From Simmondsia chinensis (Eukaryota > Streptophyta > Magnoliopsida > Caryophyllales > Simmondsiaceae), in the NCBI GenBank assembly GCA_018398585.1, contig JAGTTD010000005.1, positions 35,900,750 to 35,964,749 of the forward strand: 64,000 bases of DNA. Reading direction: 5' to 3'. Within the stretch, counting starts at the first letter, position 1. Each line of letters begins with the position of its first letter. The notes below the pieces were generated by a model. That model made no database searches and had not been told where the DNA came from. It saw only the letters and a list, made by a program, of their open reading frames with translations. Below, piece by piece: positions 1 to 12,695 of the stretch. Made by a program: the position numbers and the translations under genes.

Positions 1-565
1 ATCGATGTGATACACAGTTCTAATATTATGTATGAGAGGTCAGAGTTTTCATTGAATTATATTCCAGCCAATTGAGAAATAAACTTATAAGACTTTGATG
101 GAAGATACAAGTATATTGTTTAAAATCATATGTTGTGTAGCATTTCAGAAGGAAAAAGATATCAGATTTTGACAGAGAATATTTAGAATCATATTTCGAA
201 TCAATATATTCTAAGGAAGATTCAACGAATTTTAGCAAATGGTACCTAACTAATAAAAATTTTAAATTATCACATTATTTGGGTGATAACAATTTTAAAC
301 CTTATAGTAACTCTGTGTGTATACATACATATATATTGACGTCAAGACACAAATGATAAATGTTAAAGCCTCATAAAATTTATGCGATAACTTCTTTATT
401 TTGCACATCTACAGAAAAGACTTTTACGGGCTCTTTCGAGAAAAAAATGGAAAAAAAGATACAATATGATCATTAGCAGGATTTATTAAGGCCCATGTTA
501 GGTTGGGATACTGATTGTTGGGTCGACTCCTGGAATTTGGCATGGGTGTTACATTACCTTCCATT
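1..565. other. AT-rich spacer, no gene seen
   Basis: Short open frames only, none with a recognisable domain. A stretch near 480-565 is the site into which the copia element inserted. No repeat or RNA gene was recognised. Confidence 0.6.
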
Positions 566-570
566 ATAAG
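566..570. repeat. Target-site duplication, left, of Copia-1 (ATAAG)
   Basis: ATAAG directly precedes the 5' LTR and recurs at 5638-5642 directly after the 3' LTR. A 5-bp duplication is what a Ty1/copia integrase makes. Confidence 0.9.
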
Positions 571-713
571 TATTAGGATATTATTATTATTTTATATCTT
601 TATATATTTATCATTAACCTAAGGGCATTCATGTAATTACTTTATCATCATATTATTATATATACGTGCCTTAACAACCCCATTGGGTATGCCACCTAAA
701 CTATTCTCTAACA
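571..713 (+). repeat. 5' LTR of Copia-1
   Basis: 143 bp, matching 5495-5637 from the first to the last base. AT-rich with TTATTATT runs. It ends CTAACA and is followed directly by the primer-binding site. Confidence 0.92.
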
Positions 714-726
714 TGATATTAGAGTA
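714..726 (+). other. Primer-binding site of Copia-1 (initiator Met tRNA type)
   Basis: TGATATTAGAGTA abuts the 5' LTR. It is a decayed form of TGGTATCAGAGC, the usual plant copia site complementary to the 3' end of initiator Met tRNA. The same motif follows the LTR in the other copia elements here. Confidence 0.75.
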
Positions 727-913
727 TACCTAACAAAAAAAATATTTATTTTAACACCATCTTCTCCCTCCCCAAAGGCGGCCGCCGCCGCCGTCCGAAA
801 CCCTAACCCTAATCTCACATCCCCACCGCCGCTCCCCCTACGCGGCGTCGCCTCTCCCCTCCTCTCCGGCTTAGCAGCTCTTCCCCCTCCATGGTGGCTA
901 CACAGGTTGCATA

Positions 914-2170
914 GTGCGATACTCTCGGTCGATCGACGTCATGGCAGCTAACTCTTCTTCCCTCTCCTCCTCGCCATCAAACGTCCCACCACTCCGATCT
1001 CCTCCCTTGTCGTCTCCAGTGGCCGATCTCCCTCACCCTCCCGTAAGCACCATCCCGCCACGACCCAATCTCGGGCCCCACCCCACGTCGGCTTCCCTCT
1101 TTCTGGCGTCTACCATTGGCTCTTCGTATCCACTCCCTAATTTTCAGTTGGGTCACCTTGGCTCTCCGTACAATCTCCCTACTTCCTTCCATGGGCCGTC
1201 CCACGTGTTGCCAGCTTTTCATGCGACTCCTCTGCCCACATCTTCTATTACGCGCCTTGCTACTATCAAACTAGAACACCCTACTGATTACACAACGTGG
1301 AGAGGACAACAAATTTCTATGTTATTGCGTGCCCATCGTCTTATGGGTTTCATTGATGGCTTTCTAACTTGCCCTCCCTCCCAAATACAACTGCCAACTG
1401 GTTATTTTATTTCTAACCCCGATTTCCAAACCTGGTCTTGTGCTGACTAAAGTATTAGGGCTTGCTTGTGTGCTTCGCTTGCCCGCTCGGTTCTCAATGA
1501 TGTTATTCTCCAACCCACATCTAAAGCTATGTGGGATGCCCTAGCCAAACGCTTTAGGGACCACTCCATTGCTAAAGAATTTGACCTACGATCTCAATTG
1601 GTCACTTTATGGAAAGATAACAAAACCATGACCACGTACCTTATTGAACTCAAAACAATTGCCGATGACCTAGCTGCTATTGACTCCCCGGTCTCCAATC
1701 GAGAATGGATGCACTATGCTCTCTTCGGCCTACCCCCAGAGTATGCCGCTTTCAACACCTTCATGCGTCAGTCTTCGCATGATCTCCCGTTTGAACAGCT
1801 AAAGACGGTCCTCCTAGATGAAGAAGCTGCTTTATCTTGGATTCACTCTCGGTCTCAAGACCACGAGCATGCCTTGGATGCCACCGATCACACAACTGAC
1901 CCCTCGGGTCAAAATCGAGGTCGTGGTGGCCGTGGGCGCAAGGGGGGCGTAGCTCCAATCGTCAAGGATCTCAAGGAGGACGTGGTGGGACACATGGTCA
2001 ATCACACTCAGGGTTCGGTCAAGCTCCTCTCGGTCATGCTCCAGCACCACCGTAGCAGTGGGCCCGTTCTGCGGGTCTCGTTCCTCATCCGCCTCAAGAA
2101 GGTATACTTGGTCCTAGGCCTCTTGTTTGTCAGATTTGTCATCAAACAGGTCATGCTGCCTCTCTTTGTA
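914..2170 (+). pseudogene. Copia-1 gag region (broken)
   Basis: The likely start is the ATG at 941, after which the frame is rich in Ser and Pro. A Gag domain of the UBN2 type follows, with LEHPTDYTTWRGQ and later WDALAKRFRD. An in-frame TAA at 1448-1450 interrupts the frame, which continues from 1451. A CCHC zinc knuckle (Cys-X2-Cys-X4-His-X4-Cys) is readable at 2128-2169, but in another frame than the flanking gag and protease, so at least two compensating frameshifts lie near 1940-2200. The domestic role was packaging of element RNA in virus-like particles. The gene is not functional as it stands. Confidence 0.85.
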
Positions 2171-2222
2171 CACATCGCTATGTCAATACTGATCTCTCTC
2201 ACTCTCTCTTGGCAAATGTCGG

Positions 2223-3409
2223 TTACTGATTCTGCTGATCCTACATGGTACCCTGACTCGGGTGCCTCTAATCACATGACACCAAACCCAGGTATTTTGA
2301 AAAATATTTTCCCTTACTATGGTTTTCAGTCTATTGAAGTTGGTAATGGTTCCCTGTTACCTGTTACCCATGTTGGTTCCTCTACATTGCGTGCTCCCTT
2401 GCGTGAACTTACACTTTCAAAAATATTTTTGGTTCCTGATCTTATCTACAATCTCCTTTCAATTAAACAACTGTGTCGTGATAACAATTGTAGTGTTGAG
2501 TTTGACTTGTCCTTATTTTGTGTCAAGGACAAGGCTACGAGGATGCCCCTACTCAGGATAATCAGTAATGGACCGCTTTATGGCTTTTCTCCTCACCTCA
2601 CTGGACTTGTCGCACAGACTGCTTCTGCAGATTTATGGCACAGGCGCTTAGGACATTTAGGTCATACAATATTTGATGTTTTACGTAGTCGTTCACTCAT
2701 TCGTTCTAGTTCTAGTTCCAGTTCGCCTAAACATTGTCAAGCGTGTTGTTTAGGTAAGTCGCGTCGTTTATCGTTTACTCGTGTTATGCATAATACTACT
2801 GCACCTTTGCAATTGATACATTCTGATGTTTGGCAATCTCTTGTTCAGTCTAACTCTACTTTACGTTATTATGTGCTCTTTATTGATGATTATTCACGCT
2901 TTACTTGGCTTTATCCGATGCAACGAAAGGACGAAGTATACTCCATCTTCTCTGATTTCAAAATCTTTGTTGAAAACCAATTTAATACAACTATAAAGTG
3001 TTTTCAAAGTGATGGAGGGCGTGAGTTTGACAACAAATCTATGGCCGCCCTTTGTAGGCAACATGGGATACACTTTCGTCTTTCATGTCCTGATACTCCA
3101 CAACAAGATGGAGTAGCAGAACATAAGCATCAACATTTAAGTGAAATGGTACGGACCCTACTTTTTCAGGAGCAACTACCATATGAGTTTTGGGCTGATG
3201 CCGTTTGTACTACGTGTTTTACTATAAATCGACTGCCTACACCACTCTTGCATAATCTGTCTCCCTTTGAAAAGCTTTTCAACATCGCGCCAGACTATAC
3301 TGTTTTTCAGGTCTTTGGGTGTGCATGTTATCCTAACATCGCATCCCATACTGCTCGCAAATTGGCCCCGCGCTCCATCCCATGCGTGTTCCTTGGGTGT
3401 GCGGCATGA
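2223..3409 (+). pseudogene. Copia-1 protease and integrase (broken)
   Basis: The aspartic protease signature WYPDSGASNHMT lies near 2248-2283. The integrase zinc domain follows: HRRLGHLGH (two His) and CQACCLGKSRR (Cys-X2-Cys). The catalytic core carries the first Asp at HSDVW, the second at QSDGGREF and the Glu of the DDE triad in DGVAEHKHQ. The frame ends at an in-frame TGA (3407-3409) within FLGCAA/YKGYRC, where copia polyproteins normally continue. Integrase inserts the cDNA copy; this copy is interrupted. Confidence 0.9.
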
Positions 3410-5071
3410 TATAAGGGCTATCGCTGCTTAAATCCTATTACAGGTCGTGTTCACATTAGTCGTCATGTCCACTTTGTCGAGCATATCTTCCCCTATAAGG
3501 ACCTAGTCTCTAGTTGCACTGCGCCGCCTAGTAGTCCTCTTTTGCAGGTTCCTCTCTCACTCACTCCCTCCCATGTTTGGAGGGCCGTCCTTAGTGCCTT
3601 CGTCTGGTTTGCTCGGTGATTGCCCCTCAGGTGTCTCATCTGACGGGTCCTCCCTTCTACCGAATGTGGTCTCCCCTGGTGTCAGCGACATCGCGGCTCC
3701 CCTACCCACACCAAACAACTCGACATCCTCCCTACCTCCTTCCCCTCTTCCCACGGTAACCGTGCCTCGGTCATCCGCGGTGTCCCCTGCTGACGAGCCC
3801 CCACGGTGCTCCTCGGGTCACACCGGTTCTCTGGTCATGGATCCTGTGGACCCAACCCTAGTGCCAGGATGTCATCCCATGCGTCCACGTCTCAAAGACG
3901 GCATTCGTAAGTCCAAGCACATCCTCTCTCTTAATTCAATTGTGGTAGTCCAAGAACCCACGTGTTTTTCTGAAGCAGTTAAAAACCCCCAATGGCAAGA
4001 GGCCATGGCTGAGGAATTTAATGCGCTCATTTTAAATCAGACATCGGAACTTGTAGCCCCCTCCCCTAATCAAAATGTTGTTGGGAGCACCTAAAAATAT
4101 AAAGTCGAGTATAAACCCGATGGTTCTATTGATCGCTTCAAGGCTCGCCTTGTTGCACAAGGCTTTCACCAGCGTGAAGGTCTTGATTACTTTGAAATGT
4201 TTAGTTTGGTTTTTAACCGACTACCATCAGGTTCATCCTTGCACTTGCTGTAACAAACTCCTAGTCCATTCGCCAACTTGATGTCAAAAATGCCTTTTTA
4301 CACGGTTTTCTAAATGAAGAGGTATACATGAGTCAACCCCCTAGTTTTATACATCCAAAGTTTCCAACGCATGTATGCCGCCTGCGGAAGGCCTTATATG
4401 GTCTAAAACAGGCACCCCGGGCTTGGTTTCACAGGTTTAGCTCGTTCCTCTACAGTCTTGGGTTCTATTGTAGTAAGGCAGATCCCTCTCTTTTTATTCA
4501 CCGTTCCTCGTCTAGCATTCTGTGTCTTTTACTATATGTTGATGACATCATACTGACTGGCTCAAACCCGTATCTTCTTACCAAGTTCATTGCCTCCCTA
4601 TCTACACAATTTGCCATGAAAGATCTTGGTCCGCTTCACTACTTCCTTGGTATTGAAGCTCATCGTTCCCGACATGGCTTGTTTCTATCCCAACATAAAT
4701 ATACCCTCGACCTTCTAAGCAAGCATGACATGCTTGAAGCCAAACCTATTCAGACTCCCATCCCTGCCCGGGTCCAACCTTCCGTGGCTGACGGTACACT
4801 GCTCGACGATCCCACTGTTTTTCGCAATGCTGTTGGTGCACTCCAATATCTTGCTATGACTCGACCTGACATCTGCTATGTGGTTAACCGTATGTCCCAA
4901 TACATGCATGCTCCGACGACTTTCCATTGGCAAATGGTGAAACGTATTCTACGATACCTTAAGCTCACTCCTGATCATGGCCTCACCATCACCCCGGGCT
5001 CCTGTACATCAGTTATTGCTTATGCTGATGCTGACTGGGGGGTTGTCCTGACCCTCATCGTTCTACCATAG
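3410..5071 (+). pseudogene. Copia-1 reverse transcriptase (broken)
   Basis: After the stop, the integrase C-terminus (YKGYRCLNP, then HVHFVEHIFPY) reads on to about 3520. A Pro/Ser-rich linker follows in another frame (3573-4094). The RT domain starts near 3985 with WQEAMAEEFNAL. It shifts frame near 4090-4260, where KARLVAQGF is readable, and continues in one frame at 4328-5071 with [12 protein letters not shown] and the catalytic YVDDIILTG at about 4537-4563. Several frameshifts make it inactive. Confidence 0.88.
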
Positions 5072-5487
5072 GTTTTGTTTTATTCCTAGGTCCTAACCTC
5101 ATTTCCTGGTGTGCCAAGAAGCAACCCACGGTTGCTAAGTCTACCATTGAATACGAGTACCAAGCTGTGGCTAAGCTTGTGGCTAAGTGTGACTGGATCC
5201 GCTACCTCATGCGTGATCTTGGGTTGCGTCATTCGAGCCCCATCCTTATTTACTGTGACAATGTGTCCGCTACATACCTTGCTGCGAATCTCATTTCCAA
5301 TGATCGCAGCAAACAAGTTGATGTCGACTTCCACTACGTGCGTGAGAAGGTGGTCAAGGGTGATCTCCAAGTTCGATACATGCCTACCACCAAACAGGTT
5401 GCTAATATCTTCACTAAAGGGTTGGCTACTGATCGCTTCCGCTGCCATAAGGCAAATCTGCACGGTGGTCCCCCCGGTTCAAATTGA
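5020..5487 (+). pseudogene. Copia-1 RNase H region
   Basis: AYADADWG near 5023-5046 begins the copia RNase H. The frame then shifts, and DNVSATYLAANLISNDRSK (near 5257-5313), HYVREKVVKGDL and FTKGL follow in the frame of 5167-5487, the usual copia RNase H C-terminus. It would degrade the RNA strand of the RNA:cDNA hybrid. One frameshift near 5040-5070 separates the halves. Confidence 0.85.
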
Positions 5488-5492
5488 GGGGG
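5482..5492 (+). other. Polypurine tract of Copia-1
   Basis: A run of A and G ending in GAGGGGG sits two bases before the 3' LTR, the usual place for the plus-strand primer. Confidence 0.8.
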
Positions 5493-5494
5493 CG

Positions 5495-5637
5495 TATTAG
5501 GATATTATTATTATTTTATATCTTTATATATTTATCATTAGCCTAAGGGCATTCCTGTAATTACCTTATCATCATATTATTATATATATCTGCCTCAGCA
5601 ATCCCATTGAGTATGCCACCTAAACTATTCTCTAACA
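5495..5637 (+). repeat. 3' LTR of Copia-1
   Basis: 143 bp, same start and end as the 5' LTR, followed by the ATAAG duplication at 5638-5642. Confidence 0.92.
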
Positions 5638-5642
5638 ATAAG

Positions 5643-7957
5643 TAACATTTTTTTAAGTCGTATTAAGTGGGGAAACTGTTCGTTTCTGGTAATCATCATA
5701 ATTATTGGCCGAATTTATTAGGACCATGTTTATGGCATGACTCTTTGTATTCCAGCATTTTCAATGGTAAGAGGTCTATTTATAAATGCTCTTGGCTGGT
5801 GTTGTAAGTAAGCAAGTAAGAGTGAAAATTTTAATCCTCGATTAATAGTGAATATTGTTGCTCCCCCTCCGTGGATGTAGGCTTCGGCTGAACCACGTAA
5901 ATTCCTGTGTCTACTATTTTCTCCCATTCCCTTCAATTTCGTGTGTGCTATTTCAATTTAAGGATCGGTAAATTTGGGGGTGGTCCTAATGAGTGGATCC
6001 ATTTTAATGGCCAATTCCACTACTCAATTAATTTCTCAACCATATTAATAAAAATTTCAATCAATCAAGTTAAGACTAAATGCTTGTTGCGTGGAATTGC
6101 AATTTCAATTACAGTGACAATGGAAAATTTCTTTTTTTTTCCCCGATAAGTAAGATAACAAGCAAAAAAGGGACAAACATGCAAGGCAGAGCCCGAAGAC
6201 AAATAACACCATGACATTTGAAACAACGCCGAGCCCCAAAGGCAAACACCAAAACTAGTAGATAAAAGAAACAACACGTTGAAACAACCAAAGTTAGTGC
6301 CAAAACGATAGAAAAGGACAACAAAGCCAACCAAACCAACAAACAAAAACCCCCAGTAGAAAAATACCGATAGTATTGAAATTTCATTGACTGGGTGATC
6401 ATATTACTTGGAATTGGGAATTGTATGCTCTGTTTGTTTCAAGGGAAGTGTTGAATTTCACTTGGCCTTTCTGTCCGACACGCAGAGTTGAAACATACGA
6501 AATCCACATATAAACTCAATTGAGGTTCCATCCTAAAATTAATTAGCAATAGGTGGAGTAACTCACTACATTTATAAATTGACATCTTCACTCTCACAAT
6601 TCTAATGTCGGATTCTACAATATTGAATCACGTGTGGAATTGTCAACGGGAAGTACTCTTTCTCTGGAAAACATCTTTCTTTGAAAAAGGTTTTTCATCG
6701 AAAATCCAATTCTTATTGAGGTTTTTCATTGTTTGTTTCAACAGAAAATATGTTCTCACCTTACAATATTCCTTGTCTGTTTTAAATGAATCACATTCTA
6801 CCAATCATATTATACCTTGTTATAAGAAATATATGTAGCGATATAATATATTTAAAATTATCTAGACTTCATGTGGTAGTGAAATTATTGTTAAAATATC
6901 ATGAGATTTGTGTATTTATCACATATCTTAACATTTCAATATATAAAATGAGATCCCTGAAGTTCAATATTTTATTACTTAGTTTTTATTACTTAGTTAC
7001 CTATATCAAAATTTGATGAATTTTTATAAGAATGTGGCAATTTTATATAAAAATGTTAATATAATATATAATTGTGATAATATTTACATGTCATGTCAAT
7101 ATTTTTAGAAAATTACATTTAAAGATTCAGCGTATGTTGATATAAACTACCTAATTATAACCTAAATTATATATCATGTTAGCATTTTAAACAAAAAATT
7201 ATCAAATTTTAGTAAAAATACTAATATATTGTCAAAATCATGTTAATATATTGTCAAAATTATGTTCTATGTTAGCATTTTCTATTGAAAATCTATCGAG
7301 TTTCAACAAAAGATACTTGATTGATAAAATTTTAAAACTTTAGGGTACCTAAATAATAATGTGTTAAAACCCCAAGGTACCCTATTGTAAGCATCAAAAT
7401 GTTATGGTACCTATGTGATAAATAGTCAAATGTCATGATCCTTAACTACTAATTTTTCTAAAAAACATATATCAAAAGAAAATGTTTTCCAAAAAAATCT
7501 ATAAATAGTTTTTTTGATGCTTTATTTGATGTAAACATTATTTCCTATTATAATATTCACCATACCGTTAATTAGTAAAGGTATTTCAAATATAAAATAT
7601 AAGTTATGAACGAAAATCAAATGGAACCACATAATTCACTTTAAGTTTTGGAGCTGGCTAATCATCTTTCATCCAGTACTTGTTCCAAATTATTAGCTGA
7701 CGATCTAAGATCCCACCAAATTCATTTTAGTCAAATTCATATTCGGCCGATGAATACCTTTGAAATTTATCACTTAAAATAATGATTTCCCCCCTTTTGA
7801 AAGGAAAGTCATTTTCCCCCATTTGAGGGAAAAGCTTTTCCTTTCGAAAACCTTTTCGTTGGAAATTTTGATATTTTAATTGAAAATAGTAATATTTAAA
7901 TTATTGGTAAAAAAGTTCTATTTAATACTAATAATTACATCTTCTTTATGTATTGAT
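5643..7957. other. AT-rich spacer
   Basis: No gene recognised. A purine-rich stretch near 6120-6360 gives open frames on the minus strand without recognisable domains. 6640-7600 is very AT-rich. Confidence 0.5.
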
Positions 7958-7964
7958 ATAATTT

Positions 7965-8353
7965 AGGGTTATTTACATTAGAAGTCCCTCTACTTTGTTC
8001 ATTATGTTAGTTTAGTCCTTATACTTTTAATTGTGTCAATTTAGTCCCTGCACAATTTAACATGTGTCAATTTGATCCTTAAAGAAAAATTTATGTTAAG
8101 TTTTTAATAAAATTTTTAATGGTTCAGCCACAAATTGGGTTAAATTGAGTAAACGGCTAAATTTATAATAAGTTGTTTGCATCTAACGTAATTTTGCCGT
8201 TCAAAATTACGACGTTGACTTAACTTAAATTTGATCAAATGACTAAATTGACACATTTTGAATTGTTCATTGGCTAAATTGCCACAATTAAAAATATAAG
8301 GATCAAATTCACACAATTGGCAAATTATAGGGACCTTTGGCTTAAATAACCCT
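7965..8353. mobile_element. Fold-back MITE, family M1, intact copy
   Basis: 389 bp with terminal inverted repeats beginning AGGGTTATTT and ending AAATAACCCT. Similarity continues inwards (AGTCCCTCTACTTTG against the inverted GGTCCCTATAATTTG). A direct repeat ATAATTT flanks it at 7958-7964 and 8354-8360. There is no coding capacity. Related copies lie at 24438, 31400 and 44681. The superfamily is uncertain because the 7-bp duplication is neither clearly 8 (hAT) nor 9 (Mutator). Confidence 0.8.
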
Positions 8354-8360
8354 ATAATTT

Positions 8361-9225
8361 AATTATAATTTCATGTAGTGATCGTTGGGTGCTCTTACTG
8401 TCATGAATGTCAGTTACAAGTAAAAGATTTTGACTGAACGTAGTACTAGTGATTTAGGGGTTTAAATGTGGGGATATGCTCGTGTGCATAAAAAGCAAAG
8501 CGTGTTTTAGCAAGCTTAGCATAACAGCAACGAAACACATGTTTTATTCTACTTTTGTCAAATATTTTAATTTTGTCACTTTGGCTAAGTAAAGTGTTGG
8601 AGAAGACTTGACTTTCAAGGTTGTGCGGACAAAGAAAGTGTCAACATTGTAAGTTGGGTGTTATATCCTGGAGGCGGCGCACCGGTACCTACTGCACCGG
8701 TCTTGATTCGATAGGGGCGTGAAACTGTCTTAAAGAAAGCGTGATCCACGCCTCGCTCAACTATCACTTTTTTGAATTTTTGATATTTCGATGCAATGCA
8801 AGTGATATTTTTCAACCTTATACTTGTTTATACATATATATATATATTTTTTTTTTTTATTTCCAACTGAAAATGCATGCCAAACAAAAAAAAAGGAAAA
8901 CCAATCCCAAAAATGTGGTTTTTCCCAAAACAAACAAAGTCATAAATCCATAACTAACCATCTCGAGGAGGTCAATAGAGTTAGATCACATGTCATATCG
9001 GGTTTTAGTTGGGTCACGTCGAGTTGAGCAAAATATTAATGAGAGATGCCTTGAGTGTAAAAACTCGAGGTTTGGGCCACTCGAGTTAGCTTATTTAAAA
9101 ATTCTAGTGGTATATTAAACACTCCAAAGTATAAAATTTATTCACTTTGGGATTCCGACGTTTGTGGGTCTATCACTAATGTATTGCAATTTAAAAAATT
9201 TACTGCATAGGGATCTAAAGAGTCA
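8361..9225. other. Spacer with a GC-rich block
   Basis: Mostly AT-rich. The block at 8650-8760 is markedly GC-richer and contains two ACCGGT motifs; on the minus strand it reads openly as part of a 66-codon frame. I do not recognise it. A T-rich and TA-rich run lies at 8833-8860. Confidence 0.5.
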
Positions 9226-9234
9226 AAAACTTTA
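9226..9234. repeat. 9-bp target duplication, left, of the MULE
   Basis: AAAACTTTA, repeated without mismatch at 20119-20127. Confidence 0.95.
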
Positions 9235-9559
9235 GGGAAATCGTACGGTTTGGACCCCCCACCCCAACCTTATTCTTTTTTAGACCCCATTAACCATAAA
9301 TAGACTTTTTTGGACAAAAATGCCCTCCCACCTCACCCCCCCCCCCCCCCCAATCCGTCCTCTCTCTCTCTCCCTTTCTCTCTCCTCATTTAATGCAAGG
9401 CAGGCAAAAGGACACTTTTTTGGCTTTTTCACTCTTCCTTTTCTTCATTTTTTTTTCCTTTCAAATTTTTTTGTCAAAAAAAAAATATTATTTTCAAATT
9501 TGCCCTTTCTTCTTCTTTCCTCCCAGACCTTGTTTAGGTGTGTTTTAAGTAATTAGTGG

Positions 9560-12500
9560 TGTCTGAAATAAAATCATACACTGTGTATGATGCATTATAA
9601 TGCTGTGAAGTGAACTTATTCAGGTGTATTTCAAGAAATTAGTGGTAAATGACTTATCATACACAATGTATGATAAGTTATAATGGCATAAAATCAACTT
9701 TTGCTGGTTTTTTGAAGTAATTAGGGGTACAGTGGTCTGAAATCGAATCATACACTGGGTATGATACTTTTTAATGGTGCAAAATGACCTTATTCAGGTA
9801 TACTTCAAGTAATTAGTGGCAAATAACTTGTCATACACAATGTATGATAGGTTTTAATGGCATAAAATCAACTTTTACTGGTTTTTTTCAAGTAATTACA
9901 ATTACAGTGGGCTGAAATCGAATCATACAATCGGTATGATGCGTTAAAATGGTTTAATATGAACCTTTTCAGATATGTTTTAAGTAATTAGTGGTAAATG
10001 ACCTATCATACACAAATTATTATAGGTTTTAATGGCATGAAATCAACTTTTGCAGTTTTTTTATGTAATTACTATTGCAGTGGTCTGAAATCGAATCATA
10101 CATTGGGTATGATGCGTTTTAATGGTGTAAAAAGAACTTATTCAGGTGTATTTCAAGCAATTAGTGGTAAATGACTTATCATACACAATATATGACAGGT
10201 TATAATGGCAAAAAATTAACTTTTGCTTTTTTTTCAAGTAATTAGGGGTATAGTGGTCTGAAATCGAATCATACACTGGGTATGATGCGTTTTAATGGTG
10301 TAAAATAAACTTATTCAGGTGTAGTTCAAGTAATTAGTGGTAAATGACTTATCATACACAATGTATGATAGGTTATAATGGTATAAAATTAACTTTTGCT
10401 ATTTTTTTCAAGTAATTAGGGGTACAGTGGTCTGAAATCGAATCATACACTAGGTATGATGCGTTTTAATGGTGTAAAATGAACTTATTCAGGTGTATTC
10501 CAAGCAATTAGTGGTAAATGACTTGTCATACACAATGTATGATAGGTTTTAATGGTATAAAATCAACTTTTGCTCATTTTTTCAAGTAATTACTGTTACA
10601 GTGGGCTGAGATCGAATCATACAATGGGTATGATGCGTTAAAATGGTTTAAAATGAACCTTTTCAGGTATGTTTCAAGTAATTAGTGGTAAATGACTTAT
10701 CATACACAAATTATTATAGGTTTTAATGGCATGAAATCAACTTTTGCAGTTTTTTTTATGTAATTACTGTTGCAGTGGTCTAAAATCGAATCATACCATG
10801 GGTATGATGCATTTTAATGGTGTAAAATGAACTTATTCAGGTGTACTCCAAGCAATTAGTGGTAAATGACCTGTCATACACAATGTATGATAGGTTTAAA
10901 TGGCATAAAATCAACTTTTACTGGTTTTTTCAAGTAATTACTATTACAGTGGGCTGAAATCGAATCATACAATGGGTATGATGCGTTAAAATGGTTTAAT
11001 ATGAACCTTTTCATGTATTTTTCAAGTAATTAGTGGTAAATGACTTATCATACACAAATTATTATAGGTTTTAATGGCTTAAAATCAACTTTTGCAGTTT
11101 TTTTTATGTATTTAGTCTTACAGTGGTCTGAAATCAGGTCCTACACTGTGTATGATCCCTTAAAATGGTTATAATAAACTTTTTCAGGTATATTTCAAGC
11201 AATTAGTGATAAATGACTTATCATACACAATGTATGATAGGTTATAATGGAATAAAATCAACTTTTGCTTTTTTTTTCAAGTAATTACTATTACAGTGGG
11301 CAGAAATCGAATCATACAATAGGTATGATGCGTTAAAATGGTTTAATATGAACCTTTTCAGGTATGTTTCAAGTAATTAGTGGTAAATGACCTATCATAC
11401 ACAAATTATTATAGGTTTTAATGGCATGAAATCAACTTTTGCAGTTTTTTTTATGTAATTACTGTTGCAGTGGTCTGAAATCGAATCATACACTGGGTAT
11501 GATGTGTTTTAATGGTGTAAACTAAACTTATTTAGGTGTATTCCAAGCAATTAGTGGTAAATGACTTGTCATACACAATGTATGATAGGTTTAAATGGCA
11601 TAAAATCAACTTTTACTGGTTTTTTCAAGTAATTAGGGGTATAGTGGTCTGAAATCGAATCATACACTGGGTATGATGAGTTTTAATAGTATAAAATGAA
11701 CTTATTCAGGTGTAGTTCAAATAATTAGTGGTAAATGACTTATCATACACAATGTATGATAGGTTATAATGGCATAAAATCAACTTTTGCTGTTTTTTTT
11801 CAAGTAATTAGGGGTACAGTGGTCTGAAATCGAATCATACACTGGGTATGATGCGTTATAATGGTGTAAAGTGACCTTATTCAGGTATACTTGAAGTAAT
11901 TAGCGGTAAAGAACTTATCATACACAATGTATGATAGGTTTTATTGGCATAAAATCAACTTTTGCAGGTTTTTTCATGTATTTAGGGGTACAGTAGTCTG
12001 AAATCGAATCATACACTAGGTATGATGCTTTATAATGGTGTAAAGTGACCTTATTCAGGTGTATTCCAAGCAATTAGTGGTAAATGACTTGTCATACACA
12101 ATGTATGATAGGTTTAAATGGCATAAAATCAACTTTTACTGGTTTTTTCAAGTAATTACTATTACAGTGAGCTGAAATCGAATCATACAATGGGTATGAT
12201 GCGTTAAAATGGTTTAATATGAACCTTTTCATGTATGTTTCAAGTAATTAGTGGTAAATGACTTATCATACACAAATTATTATAGGTTTTAATGGCATAA
12301 AATCAACTTTTGCAGTTTTTTTTATGTAATTACTGTTGCAGTGGTCTAAAATCGAATCATACACTGGGTATGATGCGTTTTAATGGTGTAAAATGAACTT
12401 ATGCAAGTATGTTTCAAGTAATTAGTGGTAAATGACTTATCATACACAAATTATTATAGGTTTTAGTGGTACAAAATCAACTTTTGCTATTTTTTTTAAT

Positions 12501-12600
12501 TAATTACTGTTGCAGTGGTCTGAAATCAGCTTATATACGTGTATTTCAAGTTTTATTGGTGTATGATGCACTTCATACACGGTGTATGATGGGTTATATT
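9560..12600. repeat. Tandem array of about 174-bp dimeric units, left arm
   Basis: Each unit holds two half-units centred on different palindromes: A, TCATACACTGGGTATGA, and B, TCATACACAATGTATGA. Measured starts are 9574, 9657, 9748, 9831 and 9923, giving alternating steps of 83 and 91-92 bp. Around each sit conserved phrases such as AAGTAATTAGTGGTAAATGA and GGTCTGAAATCGAA. Roughly 35 motif copies are present by eye. Many B copies are altered to TCATACACAAATTATTAT. No coding capacity is apparent. Confidence 0.9.
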
Positions 12601-12681
12601 TGTGTAAAATCAACATACATATATTTATATATTTTTGGGATGTGTATTTAGAAAAAAAATATACAATTTCAATAAAATAAT

Positions 12682-12695
12682 CCGTACGATTTCCC
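12682..12695 (-). repeat. Internal, inverted copy of the MULE terminus (left)
   Basis: CCGTACGATTTCCC is the exact inverse of the outer terminus. Its mirror GGGAAATCGTACGG lies at 17193-17206. The core between them starts TTCAAAAAG and ends CTTTTTGAA. Confidence 0.9.

Larger units (their letters stand above)
571..5637 (+). mobile_element. Ty1/copia LTR retrotransposon, Copia-1 (decayed)
   Basis: The element is bounded by two 143-bp direct repeats and a matching 5-bp duplication. It has a primer-binding site, gag, protease, integrase, reverse transcriptase and RNase H in copia order, and a polypurine tract. The LTRs differ at about 9 of 143 positions by eye, so the insertion is not recent. 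In-frame stops and frameshifts break the polyprotein, so it cannot be autonomous. The very short LTR suggests the Ale/Retrofit group, but that is a guess. LTR ends are TA...CA rather than TG...CA. Confidence 0.93.
9235..12695. repeat. MULE left arm (terminal inverted repeat)
   Basis: 3,461 bp. It opens with GGGAAATCGTACGG and closes with the same 14 bp inverted (12682-12695), so the arm is itself bounded by inverted termini. A GC-rich subterminal block follows at about 9300-9400, with a run of 16 C at 9336-9351 and CT-rich sequence ending CTCATTTAATGC. The palindrome array fills about 9560-12600. The right arm is its inverted counterpart. Confidence 0.9.

Noticed and set aside
5730..6402. Short frames on the minus strand at 5730-5936 and 6065-6402
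   Set aside because: Overlapping low-complexity frames without motifs, start context or conservation that I can recognise.
9560..12600. CRISPR-like array of regularly spaced palindromic repeats
   Set aside because: The whole unit is repeated, not just short repeats between unique spacers. It lies within a plant MULE with a matching inverted arm, and there is no cas gene.
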